Notes under the pieces: generated by a model | Told to the model about the DNA's origin: nothing | The model's input: only the letters and a program-made list of their open reading frames with translations | The model's database searches: none | Assembly (NCBI RefSeq): GCF_900104575.1 | Contig: NZ_LT629731.1 | Coordinates: 4,243,111 to 4,307,110, forward strand | DNA from: Bacillus tuaregi | GTDB lineage: Bacteria > Bacillota > Bacilli > Bacillales > Cytobacillaceae | DNA length: 64,000 bases | Direction of reading: 5' to 3' | Shown: piece after piece, positions 24,254 to 32,856 of the stretch | How positions within the stretch are numbered: the stretch's first letter is position 1 | How the letters are laid out: each line of letters opens with the position of its first letter | Position numbers and translations under genes: made by a program

Positions 24254-25150
24254 TTAAAACTCTGTTTTCTTCAAAGCATTCTGAAGTTCTTTTATTGATG
24301 GTGTAACATAAATACGGGTAGTGTCCATTGATGAGTGTCCTGCCAATTCTGCAATACTTTGGAGTCCTACGCCACTATTTGCAAGTTGTTTACAAAAAGT
24401 GTGTCTAAGAGAATGGGGAGTAATCTCTATTCCAAGTTGATTGCTATACTTTTTCAGAATATGCTGTGCTGCTCTGGTACTTAATTGACTGCTTTTGCTA
24501 CTAATCAGTATATAATCAGAATCTTTTTCCCTTTTATCTAGCCAATATTGAATATGTGATTTTGTTTTATCCGTAAAAGGTACAACTCTGTGCTTACCTT
24601 TACCAGTTACATTTGCTATATTATTACGAAAAGAAATTGAAGATTTTGTTAGAGAACATGCCTCCTCAATTCTTAAGCCTAAATTTACTAGAAGAATGAT
24701 AAGCGTTTCATGCAATAGACCTTTTTGAAAATTTTGGTGTTTTGTTATTTCCACAGCATGTAATAACCTGCCTACTTCTTGTCTTGTTAACCAACGAATG
24801 GTATTCTGTTTTTGAACCTTTTTAATTGAAATCTCTTCACCTAAGTTAACCGGTGAGAAATTAGATTCAAATAAATAATTAGACCACTTCTTTATTGCTA
24901 CTAATCGCCGATTAACAGTTGTAGCAGATAAAGATGAATTGACTTTAATTTCACGCTCAAAATCTTTAATGTCAGTTTTCGTGATAGCCTCAACAGTAAT
25001 TGGATTAGAGGTTATGCTAGACAACCAATTCTCAAAGAAACGTAAATCTTGTTCATAACTTTTAATGGTATTTGCACTTCTATTCTGCTCGATCAAATAG
25101 TTTTTAAATCCTTCGAGCGCTTGAGAAAAAGTAACTGAAATGATTTCCAA
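24254..25150 (-). CDS. XerC/D-like tyrosine recombinase
   Basis: 298 residues, normal length. SAM-like N-terminal domain to about residue 110, then the catalytic domain with R160 (NLGLRIEEACSL), K184/K186 (GKGKHRVVPF), H246-x-x-R249 (HSLRHTF), H272 (LAGHSSMDTT) and Y281 (RIYVTP), so all catalytic residues are present. Directly upstream lies an array of four recombinase-like motifs (25169-25295), the arrangement seen with dedicated recombinase-site modules such as TnpI. It could resolve dimers of the inner replicon. RBS AAAGGAAG. Confidence 0.88.
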   Translation of the reverse strand: MEIISVTFSQALEGFKNYLIEQNRSANTIKSYEQDLRFFENWLSSITSNPITVEAITKTDIKDFEREIKVNSSLSATTVNRRLVAIKKWSNYLFESNFSPVNLGEEISIKKVQKQNTIRWLTRQEVGRLLHAVEITKHQNFQKGLLHETLIILLVNLGLRIEEACSLTKSSISFRNNIANVTGKGKHRVVPFTDKTKSHIQYWLDKREKDSDYILISSKSSQLSTRAAQHILKKYSNQLGIEITPHSLRHTFCKQLANSGVGLQSIAELAGHSSMDTTRIYVTPSIKELQNALKKTEF

Positions 25151-25168
25151 AGGAAGCCCCTCCTACAC

Positions 25169-25295
25169 TATGTTATACGACAAAAATTGAATAATGATTA
25201 TTTATGTTATGCGACGAAAAGATATAGCCCAATCCATAGGTTCTGTCGCATAAGACATATTATCTGACAAAACTTATTTGGTCGTATTATAGCGC
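25169..25295. repeat. array of four recombinase-like sites
   Basis: Core TTATRCGAC(A/G)AAA. Direct copies at 25169-25185 and 25203-25220; inverted copies at 25241-25259 and 25278-25295 (ATAATACGACCAAA). Placed immediately upstream of the tyrosine recombinase start. Two direct plus two inverted copies resemble the accessory-plus-core design of resolution sites of tyrosine-recombinase transposons. Confidence 0.7.
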
Positions 25296-25677
25296 GTTTT
25301 AAACCCTTTGCCAGCACTTATTACATCTCCATATCTAATATATGGATTCTCACCATAAAAGAAAAAAATTCCTCTTCACTAATATTAACTCTTACTCGTC
25401 AGAAATCTTTATATCAGCATCGCTTAATCCCTTTTTAAATAACACAATGTAAATATGTTAAATATAATTAAAAAAAATTGCACACAAGTACTTAATTATT
25501 ATTTATCAATACTCTTTTAATAGTTTTTTATAAGAATATCATGTGTAATAATGATTTTCATATTTTCAAAAAAATCAACCACAATTTTCTCGGAACATAC
25601 TCACCTCGTCTTTTTCTTTTTATGCTATAACAAATGTAAGCCAATTAATTTGGCAAAATGAAAGGAGAGGATGATTA
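25296..25677. other. putative origin / promoter region of the replication module
   Basis: AT-rich, no gene. Contains the left copy (25484-25503) of the 20-base inverted repeat that frames the replication module and the promoter of the 25678 gene. No obvious iteron array. Confidence 0.45.
25484..25503. repeat. 20-bp inverted repeat framing the replication module, left
   Basis: ACAAGTACTTAATTATTATT, exact complement of 27453-27472; similarity continues outward (ATTGCAC versus ATTTACAT). Confidence 0.85.
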
Positions 25678-25926
25678 ATGACAGACAATATCTATAATCA
25701 ATTACACCTTGAACTGAACGAGCAACTAGATTTAATTAATAAGAAAAAAATGATGATGGGATATATTAGATCAACAAGTAATCAACATGATTTAACAAAA
25801 GAAGAAAGCAATAAAATTATTGGGGCTTTGATATCAGTGTGTACCTCTAAAAATCACAAAGAATATGAATATTACTCTGAAAATATTCTTGATTACATAA
25901 AGGAACTTCTTACACGGAAAATTTAA
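25678..25926 (+). CDS. small protein upstream of the replication gene
   Basis: 82 residues, ATG behind AAAGGAGAGG. Helical and charged (HLELNEQLDLINKKKMMMGYIRS). No family recognised. Lies 76 bases before the replication gene on the same strand, so probably a copy-control or accessory replication protein, by position only. Confidence 0.6.
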   Translation: MTDNIYNQLHLELNEQLDLINKKKMMMGYIRSTSNQHDLTKEESNKIIGALISVCTSKNHKEYEYYSENILDYIKELLTRKI

Positions 25927-26002
25927 TTGTTAATATATTAAAACAATTGAGTTCAGAGAGGAATGAGCAAGTATGACAGATTAAAGAGAAGGGTGTGTTT
26001 TT

Positions 26003-27457
26003 ATGAACGATATAAATCAAGTTGTTGAAAAAATGAAGCAGTTGTTTATAACGGTTAGATACAAATATATCAAACTTAATGAAGATGGTAGTTACCATAC
26101 ATTCAATATTTATAATAATGACAAACATGTAAGTCTTAATGATGGGTTTTTGAAATCCCATATACTGCAGAAAAGTACTTACGGCATTTTTTGCAGGAAA
26201 ATACATACAAAATTTATCACCTTTGATGTGGATGTTCCATTTATACCGGAGGCAAAAAAAGTAGTATTGGCTCTCTATGAGTCATTAAACACTCTCGGAA
26301 TCCCTACGGATAAAATTTTCACCAGTTGGAGCGGTACAAAGGGATATCACGTTGACGTTTATTTTTCAGAGGAAATCCCTTACAACTCAATGAAGGTACT
26401 TTTTAACGCAGCAGTTTCAATTACATATAACTTACTAGATGGAAAAATAAATGGAAAAATCGAACTTCGACCAACACCCACTAAGGGGCTGAAACTTCCC
26501 CTCAGTATCAATCACAAAAATCGAGATAAAAGTAGTAATGTCTGCTGGTATGTTGACGTGCAAAATAATTTTACTACTTTTCAATCCTTTGATTATTTTT
26601 TAAGTATTGAACCCATGAACGCTGAAATTGTGATGGATTTAATATCGGATTTACAGGAAGATGACGAGGAAGTACCAAATATAGAAAGTGAAAGTAAAGA
26701 ATTAGATAATACTGCTCTGGGGAACTTGGATCTTTCAGAAGATACACTGGATTCCTTAGCAGATTTATACAAAAATGGATTAAGGAAGCCGGGCACTAGA
26801 AATGCTGTTACTTGTAAAATGGCCGTTTATTTAAACACTTTAAAGGAAAGCAAATCTGAATGTGAACAAAAACTAAGGCAATGGATGGAGCGCCAAGATA
26901 GAGCATTTTTCAAGACCCCACTTGAAGAATGTTTTAAAGAAATAGCGAGAATCGTTAATTTAGTTTATAAAAAAAATGTTGTGTTTTCCAAAGGCTTAAC
27001 AAAAATTATTGTATCCAGAAGTGAAATGTTAACACTGTATCAGTACCCAAAAAAATTTCATAAAACACTTTTTGCTTTATTTATTCACTCAAAACGATTT
27101 GCAGATAGAAATAATGAGTTTTTTATGACTTATGAACAAATTGCATTGGGTGCTAAATGCTCTGTCAAAACAGCCATAAACCATATTAAGATACTTGAGC
27201 AAGAGAACATTATTAGAATTGCAAGATCACCCAAATATTTAAGAGGAAACAAGCCGGAAAGCCATCCAAATTTTTATGAACTTAACCTAAATTGGCTCAA
27301 TGCAGACAAGGAAGTTTCTATTAGTGTGAGAGCGGATAATGTAAAATCCTATCATGAAAAAAAGATTAAACTCATTCTGGAGATATTCCCCAATAATGAA
27401 TGGTGGAATATTAGTGAGTTACTAAATACAGCACTAGAAAAACAATCTAAAGAATAA
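26003..27457 (+). CDS. replication protein with primase (AEP-like) domain
   Basis: 484 residues. KFITFDVDVP (D75-x-D77), SWSGTKGYHVDVYF (residues 108-121) and GKIELRPTPTKGLKLPLSIN (151-170) form the archaeo-eukaryotic primase signature (DxD, S-G-x-K-G-Y-H, R-P-x-x-x-K-G-x-K-L-P). Residues about 370-410 are a winged-helix segment (MTYEQIALGAKCSVKTAINHIKILEQENIIRI). Primase plus winged helix is typical of plasmid and phage replication initiators. The stop codon lies inside the right copy of a 20-bp inverted repeat. One of the few plus-strand genes in the inner DNA and the main evidence that the inner DNA is, or was, a replicon. Confidence 0.8.
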   Translation: MNDINQVVEKMKQLFITVRYKYIKLNEDGSYHTFNIYNNDKHVSLNDGFLKSHILQKSTYGIFCRKIHTKFITFDVDVPFIPEAKKVVLALYESLNTLGIPTDKIFTSWSGTKGYHVDVYFSEEIPYNSMKVLFNAAVSITYNLLDGKINGKIELRPTPTKGLKLPLSINHKNRDKSSNVCWYVDVQNNFTTFQSFDYFLSIEPMNAEIVMDLISDLQEDDEEVPNIESESKELDNTALGNLDLSEDTLDSLADLYKNGLRKPGTRNAVTCKMAVYLNTLKESKSECEQKLRQWMERQDRAFFKTPLEECFKEIARIVNLVYKKNVVFSKGLTKIIVSRSEMLTLYQYPKKFHKTLFALFIHSKRFADRNNEFFMTYEQIALGAKCSVKTAINHIKILEQENIIRIARSPKYLRGNKPESHPNFYELNLNWLNADKEVSISVRADNVKSYHEKKIKLILEIFPNNEWWNISELLNTALEKQSKE

Positions 27458-27472
27458 TAATTAAGTACTTGT
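27453..27472. repeat. 20-bp inverted repeat framing the replication module, right
   Basis: AATAATAATTAAGTACTTGT, partner of 25484-25503, overlapping the replication gene stop codon. Confidence 0.85.
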
Positions 27473-27536
27473 ATGTAAATTGATTCAGTCATATTTAATC
27501 ATATCGTTATGTGTAATTGTCTACAAAAAAAATAAT

Positions 27537-27572
27537 AAAAGCGTGTAAAACTTATGTAGTTCACACGCTTTT
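27537..27572 (+). terminator. terminator of the replication gene
   Basis: AAAAGCGTGT / ACACGCTTTT stem followed by TGTTTGTCTTT. Confidence 0.8.
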
Positions 27573-27847
27573 GTTTGTCTTTATTCATTACAAAGAAAGG
27601 AATCCCCACAATTTACAGCAAAAGAGAAGGTTACATCGTGAAAATGCAAACATAATGTACCTTTAAAGAAAAGAGATTATTTATAACATTCCACAGATAT
27701 TTTCTAATACCTTTATTTTTATCTAAAATCTTCATTTGTATCTCTTCCATATGTTTTAAACATTGATAACTAACTTAGCAAGTAAAAAACAAATGAAACA
27801 AATAAAACCATCAATTATTGGTGACGCTACTCACTTCAATTTTCAAT
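27573..27847. other. gene-free stretch
   Basis: AT-rich; no gene, repeat or clear signal seen. Confidence 0.4.
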
Positions 27848-28309
27848 CTAGTAGGAACCAACTTTGGTTGTAATTTTTATTTCTGAATCTTTTTCCCTTT
27901 CTATCTTCACCTTAATATAGCCCTTCAATATACTAAACCAAATCCACCCCCCTATTAAGAGAAATACAGGGATATATATTGCGAGGAAAACATCCCTTTT
28001 GAAATAATAAATCGCAATGCCAGTAACTATATATGCAATCATCTTGCCAGCAAACATTGCCGTATAATGTATTTTATTTAATGCTTCGTAGTCATTATCT
28101 AAGTCTATATAGAAGTATGTAAATGCCCTTTCAAAAAACGCTCCTCCTAATGCTAACAAAAACAGAGAAAGCAAGAGATAGTCTGTTGTAGATAATTCTA
28201 AGTTCCAAAAAGATAGCGGGTAAAAAATGAGCGTGAACAAAGACGCATATAACAACCACATAATATAAAAGACTAATTTATGTGAAAATCTCGTAATTAC
28301 GTATTGCAA
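27848..28309 (-). CDS. four-helix membrane protein
   Basis: 153 residues starting with TTG (LQYVITRFSHKL) behind AAGGGG. Spans at LVFYIMWLLYASLFTLIFYP, YLLLSLFLLALGGAFF, YTAMFAGKMIAYIVTGIAIYY and FLAIYIPVFLLIGGWIWFSIL, then a charged tail. No family recognised. Confidence 0.6.
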   Translation of the reverse strand: MQYVITRFSHKLVFYIMWLLYASLFTLIFYPLSFWNLELSTTDYLLLSLFLLALGGAFFERAFTYFYIDLDNDYEALNKIHYTAMFAGKMIAYIVTGIAIYYFKRDVFLAIYIPVFLLIGGWIWFSILKGYIKVKIEREKDSEIKITTKVGSY

Positions 28310-28408
28310 TGTATGGCCCCTTTCCCCAAAATCATTTGGAATAATTTGTATACTATTATACCTGATAATTGCTTAAAAAGCAGCGTAAGAGCGGCTATTT
28401 TCACTATT

Positions 28409-28436
28409 AAAAAAACAAGGATTTTACTCCTTGTTC
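28409..28436 (-). terminator. terminator behind the 28439 gene
   Basis: Minus strand AACAAGGAGTAAAATCCTTGTTTTTTT. A related hairpin follows the paralogous gene at 41904. Confidence 0.75.
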
Positions 28437-28438
28437 TG

Positions 28439-28798
28439 TCAATTTTTCGGATCAAGTTTTTGAACCTCGTTTAGGCACCTAAAAACTTCATCTTGATTCA
28501 ATATATATTCCGACAAAATGGAATAGAGGTTATGAACCATTTCATCAAAGGTATGGTAGCCCTTATTAAAACAGATAATGTTAAAAGTGCCCCTATCCGT
28601 ATCGCTATTCCGTTTTTTTGCTAACTTATGCTGTTTGCGGAAGATATAAATTAAATATAAATATTTGGCTTCTTCCCGAACGTTTGTGTCTGTTAAACTA
28701 ATACGCTCGAACCTTGTGAACAAAATATTGTGTTCTCGGTGACGAAATTCAACAAATTCTGTGTCCATTCCTTCAACTTTAAAGTGCTCCTTTTTCAT
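28439..28798 (-). CDS. hypothetical protein, island-flanking paralog 1
   Basis: 119 residues from ATG at 28796-28798 behind GGAGGAGA. EFRHREHNILFTRFERIS ... YSILSEYILNQDEVFRCLNEVQKLDP parallels the 41904-42269 product (EFHHEDYQFIITRFKKIN ... DAILSEYILVDDAIFECLKLAEKLNP). The two genes, with related terminators, bracket the defence island (28.9-40.9 kb). Function unknown. Confidence 0.6.
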   Translation of the reverse strand: MKKEHFKVEGMDTEFVEFRHREHNILFTRFERISLTDTNVREEAKYLYLIYIFRKQHKLAKKRNSDTDRGTFNIICFNKGYHTFDEMVHNLYSILSEYILNQDEVFRCLNEVQKLDPKN

Positions 28799-28880
28799 GA
28801 GTAATCTCCTCCATTGTCTATGCATTATTTAATATGTATACATGTTAAACACGAATACACGTTTCCCTTTTGGTCAATAA

Positions 28881-28910
28881 AAAAAAGAGCAGAAACAAAT
28901 CCACTCTTTT
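28881..28910 (-). terminator. terminator of the restriction operon
   Basis: Minus strand AAAAGAG ... CTCTTTTTTTT. Confidence 0.65.
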
Positions 28911-28933
28911 AATTCCAAAATTTCCATTTAATG

Positions 28934-30808
28934 TTACGCTGATAAAGAAGTACTCCATTGCTCAATTACTTCATCGACACTTGCTAACCAAGCAGTTGAG
29001 TCATTTCCTGCATCAATGTTTTTATTAAATATGTTTGCAAGGAGACTCTGTAAATCTTTATGATTTACTCTAACACCTTTCTCATTTAGTTCTTTTACCT
29101 TTTTCAAAACATTTATATACTGATTTATTGTGAGAGGGATAATTTTTTGTACTCTTCCTTCATAGCCTAATTTAACACTCATCCAAAAAGTATTTAACGT
29201 GTCACGATGAATGTTAGGAGCAATGAATAAACAATAATTATCTAGAGACTTGTTTAAGTCTTTATCTTCAAATTCCCTTAAATGTCTCATTATAGGTTGT
29301 CCTTCATTAAACCACTGATCACGGCCTCTAAGAAGAGTTACCTCACAAATCATGTTAAAAGAAGAATACTTACACTCAATATCTGGATTATTACCCGCAG
29401 CAGTAAATAATGGTAAGTTATCATCCCCGACTGAGTAATTAGGTGTAATTTCCTTTGCATCATCTAAAGCCATTAAAGATAACGTAGTATAATACTCTAG
29501 GTTTAATGGATCTTGGCCACTTATGCTTCTTTTTCTTGTGGCTAACTCTGTTAACTTTTTAATATATAAATCTATATTTTCTAAACTTCTCTCTCGTAGT
29601 ATTGATAAATCATTATTTAATGTTTTTATTATTTCTCTTAATTTTGCTATTTCTTTGTTATAATCATTTATACTCGAAAGTTCAACTTTGGTCAAAGTGA
29701 ATTGGTGGAGAGCCTGATCTCGATATTGGTTGTTTATATCAGTTTGTAAAGACCTCGCTTGTTCTAATAAGTTTTCATAAACAGATTTTAAATCACTTAG
29801 GTTCTCCCATGGTAGAGCAGGTTTATCGATATCAGACATATAAGTTAAATAAGCCTCAGCATTTTTAAAACTTATTGCTCGCCCATCAAAGTTTTCTAAT
29901 AGCCTTTTAATCTCTACTCTTCTAGTAGGGGCTAAATCGACATATCTACCATTTCCTCTGTAGTAAAATAACTTTGTTTGTCTAAAGTATCTTATTGCAG
30001 AGTCTCCATAATCATAGAGGTTATTAACTTTAGTTTCTACTTTTTTCTTCTCACTAGGTTTTAATTTAAAGACCTCTATTGCAGTTTCAACAAATCTTCT
30101 TTCAACATAACGTTGTGCTGCATTTTTATCTAATGATCTCTTTTCTTTCCTAAATTCAATAATTTTTGACACACGATCTTTGATATCTTTATAATCAATC
30201 AAGGTTGTTAAAAATAAGGAAAACTCTTCTTTTGATACTCCAACAGGTTTATGCCCTAAGTTTTTCCATTCTTTATTTACCTTACTAATAACATGCATAA
30301 CTGCAATAAAGGGTACGATATCAAAGTCCTTGTATCCCTTGTCAGTCGGATTTGGTAATTGCCATTTTAAAAAGTATCTAAAGAAAACATTAACTAAGTC
30401 TACTTCTTCATTGATTAATTTTTTTCCTAAATCGGTTATTCTAACCGCACCCATTGATTCCTTAGCAATTGCCAATCCCATCTTAGTAATATTACTTACT
30501 GCTGTTCTTCCTCTCATGGCATATGCCATTTCTTGATCATTATTGAAACTCTTGTTCTCATAGTGAACTTGACTTAAGATATCTTCTAATTCTTTATTAG
30601 TAAACTCTTCAGGATCTTCAAACTTTTGCTTGTAATAATCTGAAATTCCTGTAGGTGTGTACAATTTTGTTTTAATTAATTCTTTAAAAAATAAGCCTTG
30701 TGTTTTATCATTAAAAGGTCTTCCTTCAAACCTAGAAAGCACCTTTAAAAAATCAACTATCCGTTCGGGATTTCTCAAAGTTGTACTTATACTCCATGTA
30801 CCCGGCAT
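28934..30808 (-). CDS. AlwI-family type IIS restriction endonuclease
   Basis: 624 residues, in the range of the family. The N-terminus TWSISTTLRNPERIVDFLKVL and FEGRPFNDKTQGLFFKELI are AlwI-family hallmarks. About residues 475-500 read NNPDIECKYSSFNMICEVTL, a PD-(D/E)XK-type nuclease core. AlwI itself recognises GGATC and cuts outside it; the specificity here is inferred only from family. It is the last gene of the restriction-modification cluster, 11 bases after the 30820-31794 gene. An adenine methylase pair upstream fits an asymmetric site with an A on each strand. Confidence 0.9.
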   Translation of the reverse strand: MPGTWSISTTLRNPERIVDFLKVLSRFEGRPFNDKTQGLFFKELIKTKLYTPTGISDYYKQKFEDPEEFTNKELEDILSQVHYENKSFNNDQEMAYAMRGRTAVSNITKMGLAIAKESMGAVRITDLGKKLINEEVDLVNVFFRYFLKWQLPNPTDKGYKDFDIVPFIAVMHVISKVNKEWKNLGHKPVGVSKEEFSLFLTTLIDYKDIKDRVSKIIEFRKEKRSLDKNAAQRYVERRFVETAIEVFKLKPSEKKKVETKVNNLYDYGDSAIRYFRQTKLFYYRGNGRYVDLAPTRRVEIKRLLENFDGRAISFKNAEAYLTYMSDIDKPALPWENLSDLKSVYENLLEQARSLQTDINNQYRDQALHQFTLTKVELSSINDYNKEIAKLREIIKTLNNDLSILRERSLENIDLYIKKLTELATRKRSISGQDPLNLEYYTTLSLMALDDAKEITPNYSVGDDNLPLFTAAGNNPDIECKYSSFNMICEVTLLRGRDQWFNEGQPIMRHLREFEDKDLNKSLDNYCLFIAPNIHRDTLNTFWMSVKLGYEGRVQKIIPLTINQYINVLKKVKELNEKGVRVNHKDLQSLLANIFNKNIDAGNDSTAWLASVDEVIEQWSTSLSA

Positions 30809-30819
30809 ATAAACTCCCC

Positions 30820-31794
30820 CTAGATGAATATGTTTGAAAACTCTGAACCATAATTCCTCTTATTTTCATTAAAATTTCCAAAGAATTCTTGGTTATAATG
30901 AATCCCTTTAAAATCGGAAAAATAATCTCTATTATTAGAATTATAATTCTTCATATCGTGTAACCACCCTAAGAAAATACTTCTACTTATACAATACTTA
31001 TTCTCAGAAGTAATGCCTCTAGCAGTGTCCAAACTTAAAACTTCAATTACTGAGATTTTTTCATTAGGATTATCACTATAGTTAATTAAAAATAATCTGC
31101 CATTTAACTGCTGTTTTGTATTCCATAATGATATATACTTTTGTTTATTATCACTTGAACTACCCGTCCAACAATACCTCATTGGATGGGCTTGTATATT
31201 ATTTATATGGTGATTTTCCCTTTTAAGAAATTCATATATTACATATTCATTTGTTGATGGTATATATTGGAATAAATCTAGATCAAAACCTTTAGTGGTA
31301 TCACCATTAAGCAAATTTTTGGTTAAGACAAGACCATTATCATCTTGAAATTGGTTGTCATTATAAATGGATTGTAATAAACCATTTACATAACTATCAA
31401 TGTTTGTATTTCTAGCAGCCCCTAATCCCTTTGAATTGCTTTGTCCGTCAATATTATTTACTCCTCTAAACCACTGTTGAAGTTGATCAAAAGTCAGGAT
31501 ATAACCATTTGTTTGATTAATGTAAGGATTTATCTCAATCAAAACGTACTTATTAATTCCTTGTTGATAAAAAATAAATAATCTTACTGCATGTTGATAA
31601 CCCCTAAGAAAGTTAATTTTACCAACTTCTACATTACTAATCATAGTAAATAATGCTTCCCAAAAATGCCCTTGATTAAGTAACTGATTATTATTTCCTA
31701 TAAGACCATTAATATTATTTACTTCCATAAATTCAAAGAAGTAGTACTGTCCATTGGTATTAGCATACTGAACCCTATCAATTGTGTATAACAA
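30820..31794 (-). CDS. possible second nuclease subunit of the restriction system
   Basis: 324 residues, Asn/Tyr-rich, AT-rich codons. Around residues 165-195 FDLDLFQYI ... EYVIYEFLKRENHH has the D-x(n)-E-x-K spacing of PD-(D/E)XK nucleases, and the following MRYCWTGSSSDNKQKYISLWN recalls resolvase-like nuclease ends. It sits between the methylases and the AlwI-type enzyme, 11 bases before the latter, so the two are co-translated. Some type IIS enzymes of this class are heterodimers with a small second-strand subunit; this could be one, but at 324 residues it is larger than known examples. Confidence 0.55.
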   Translation of the reverse strand: MLYTIDRVQYANTNGQYYFFEFMEVNNINGLIGNNNQLLNQGHFWEALFTMISNVEVGKINFLRGYQHAVRLFIFYQQGINKYVLIEINPYINQTNGYILTFDQLQQWFRGVNNIDGQSNSKGLGAARNTNIDSYVNGLLQSIYNDNQFQDDNGLVLTKNLLNGDTTKGFDLDLFQYIPSTNEYVIYEFLKRENHHINNIQAHPMRYCWTGSSSDNKQKYISLWNTKQQLNGRLFLINYSDNPNEKISVIEVLSLDTARGITSENKYCISRSIFLGWLHDMKNYNSNNRDYFSDFKGIHYNQEFFGNFNENKRNYGSEFSNIFI

Positions 31795-31884
31795 ATAGCA
31801 TCTTCCTTTTTCTAGAATCTAATATACTACTACCATCATAATTCATATTACCTATTTGTTAAATAGTTTCCAGAAATATATAAG

Positions 31885-31917
31885 AAAAAACCTTCCCAAC
31901 AATGCTGGAAAGGTTTC
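31885..31917 (-). terminator. terminator between methylases and nucleases
   Basis: Minus strand AAACCTTTCCAGC / GGGAAGGTTTTTT. It separates the methylase genes from the nuclease genes, so the latter depend on read-through or their own promoter in 31795-31884, which would delay nuclease expression. Confidence 0.75.
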
Positions 31918-31920
31918 ATA

Positions 31921-32856
31921 TTATTTCTTATAATTAGTGATTAGTACTTCAGAGGTCTTTGTTGTCTTTTCTTTAATTTGATAGTTAGAATTATTGTAAT
32001 TATAGTCTAGATAGTTAATTTCATAATTTTTAGCCCAATTTATTAGAATTGTATTCTCTTTGCCCTTATGTTCAAGTACATTTGATAATGCAAATTTAAC
32101 ACCTTGTGAATCTAACTTATCTAATAGATTTAACAGGTCATATTCTTCAGTTTCAGTCCACCCATTTTGTTCATTATATGTTGCAGTTGAAATTAAATAA
32201 GGAGGATCTGCATAGAGAAAATCCCCTCTTAAAAGTTCTATCTCCACTTGACGGAAGTCGTCGCATACAAAATCTATATCCTTATCCTTTATTACCTCAA
32301 TAAACTTATTTAAGTTTGACTGAATTTTGTCATTAAAATCTCTTTTACCAACAGGAATATTGTAATGACCTTTTTTATTAAATCTTATCTGATTATTAAA
32401 ACCATAAACAGTTAACAGATAAAATAGAAGATCATAGTAAGTGTTGTCACTTGTCCGACAATTGTAATCCTCTCTTAACTTTAAAAAACGCTCTTTGTTA
32501 TAAAAAGCAAGTCCATTTCCAGACTCACAACCATAATGAGAATATCCATTCTTCTGGGTATCAGTTAACTCATACTTTAATATTATATTAGAAATAATAT
32601 TAAACACATCTTCTTTACTTGTGTTCTTTAAAGTATTAAAAAGTCGTAAGACCTCTCTCTGCTTGTCTATGCCAAGCATATTCCCTTTTGCACTAACATT
32701 GATAGCAACATTTGCCCCGCCGCAAAATAAATCAACAAAATTATTTATTTCTTCGGGGAACAAAGGAACAATTTGCTTTAATAATTTATGCTTTCCACCT
32801 GTATAATTTAAACATGATTTGAGATACTTCGTATCTGTTTGTAACAATTTTATCAC
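31921..32856 (-). CDS. D12-class adenine-N6 DNA methyltransferase
   Basis: 311 residues, GTG start overlapping the stop of the upstream methylase by four bases (GTGA). Motif order of Dam-like enzymes: NYTGGKHKLL (AdoMet entry), FVDLFCGGANVAIN (motif I), YADPPYLIST (motif IV, DPPY). Methylates adenine in one strand of the site cut by the AlwI-type nuclease. Same operon as the second methylase. Confidence 0.9.
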   Translation of the reverse strand: MIKLLQTDTKYLKSCLNYTGGKHKLLKQIVPLFPEEINNFVDLFCGGANVAINVSAKGNMLGIDKQREVLRLFNTLKNTSKEDVFNIISNIILKYELTDTQKNGYSHYGCESGNGLAFYNKERFLKLREDYNCRTSDNTYYDLLFYLLTVYGFNNQIRFNKKGHYNIPVGKRDFNDKIQSNLNKFIEVIKDKDIDFVCDDFRQVEIELLRGDFLYADPPYLISTATYNEQNGWTETEEYDLLNLLDKLDSQGVKFALSNVLEHKGKENTILINWAKNYEINYLDYNYNNSNYQIKEKTTKTSEVLITNYKK

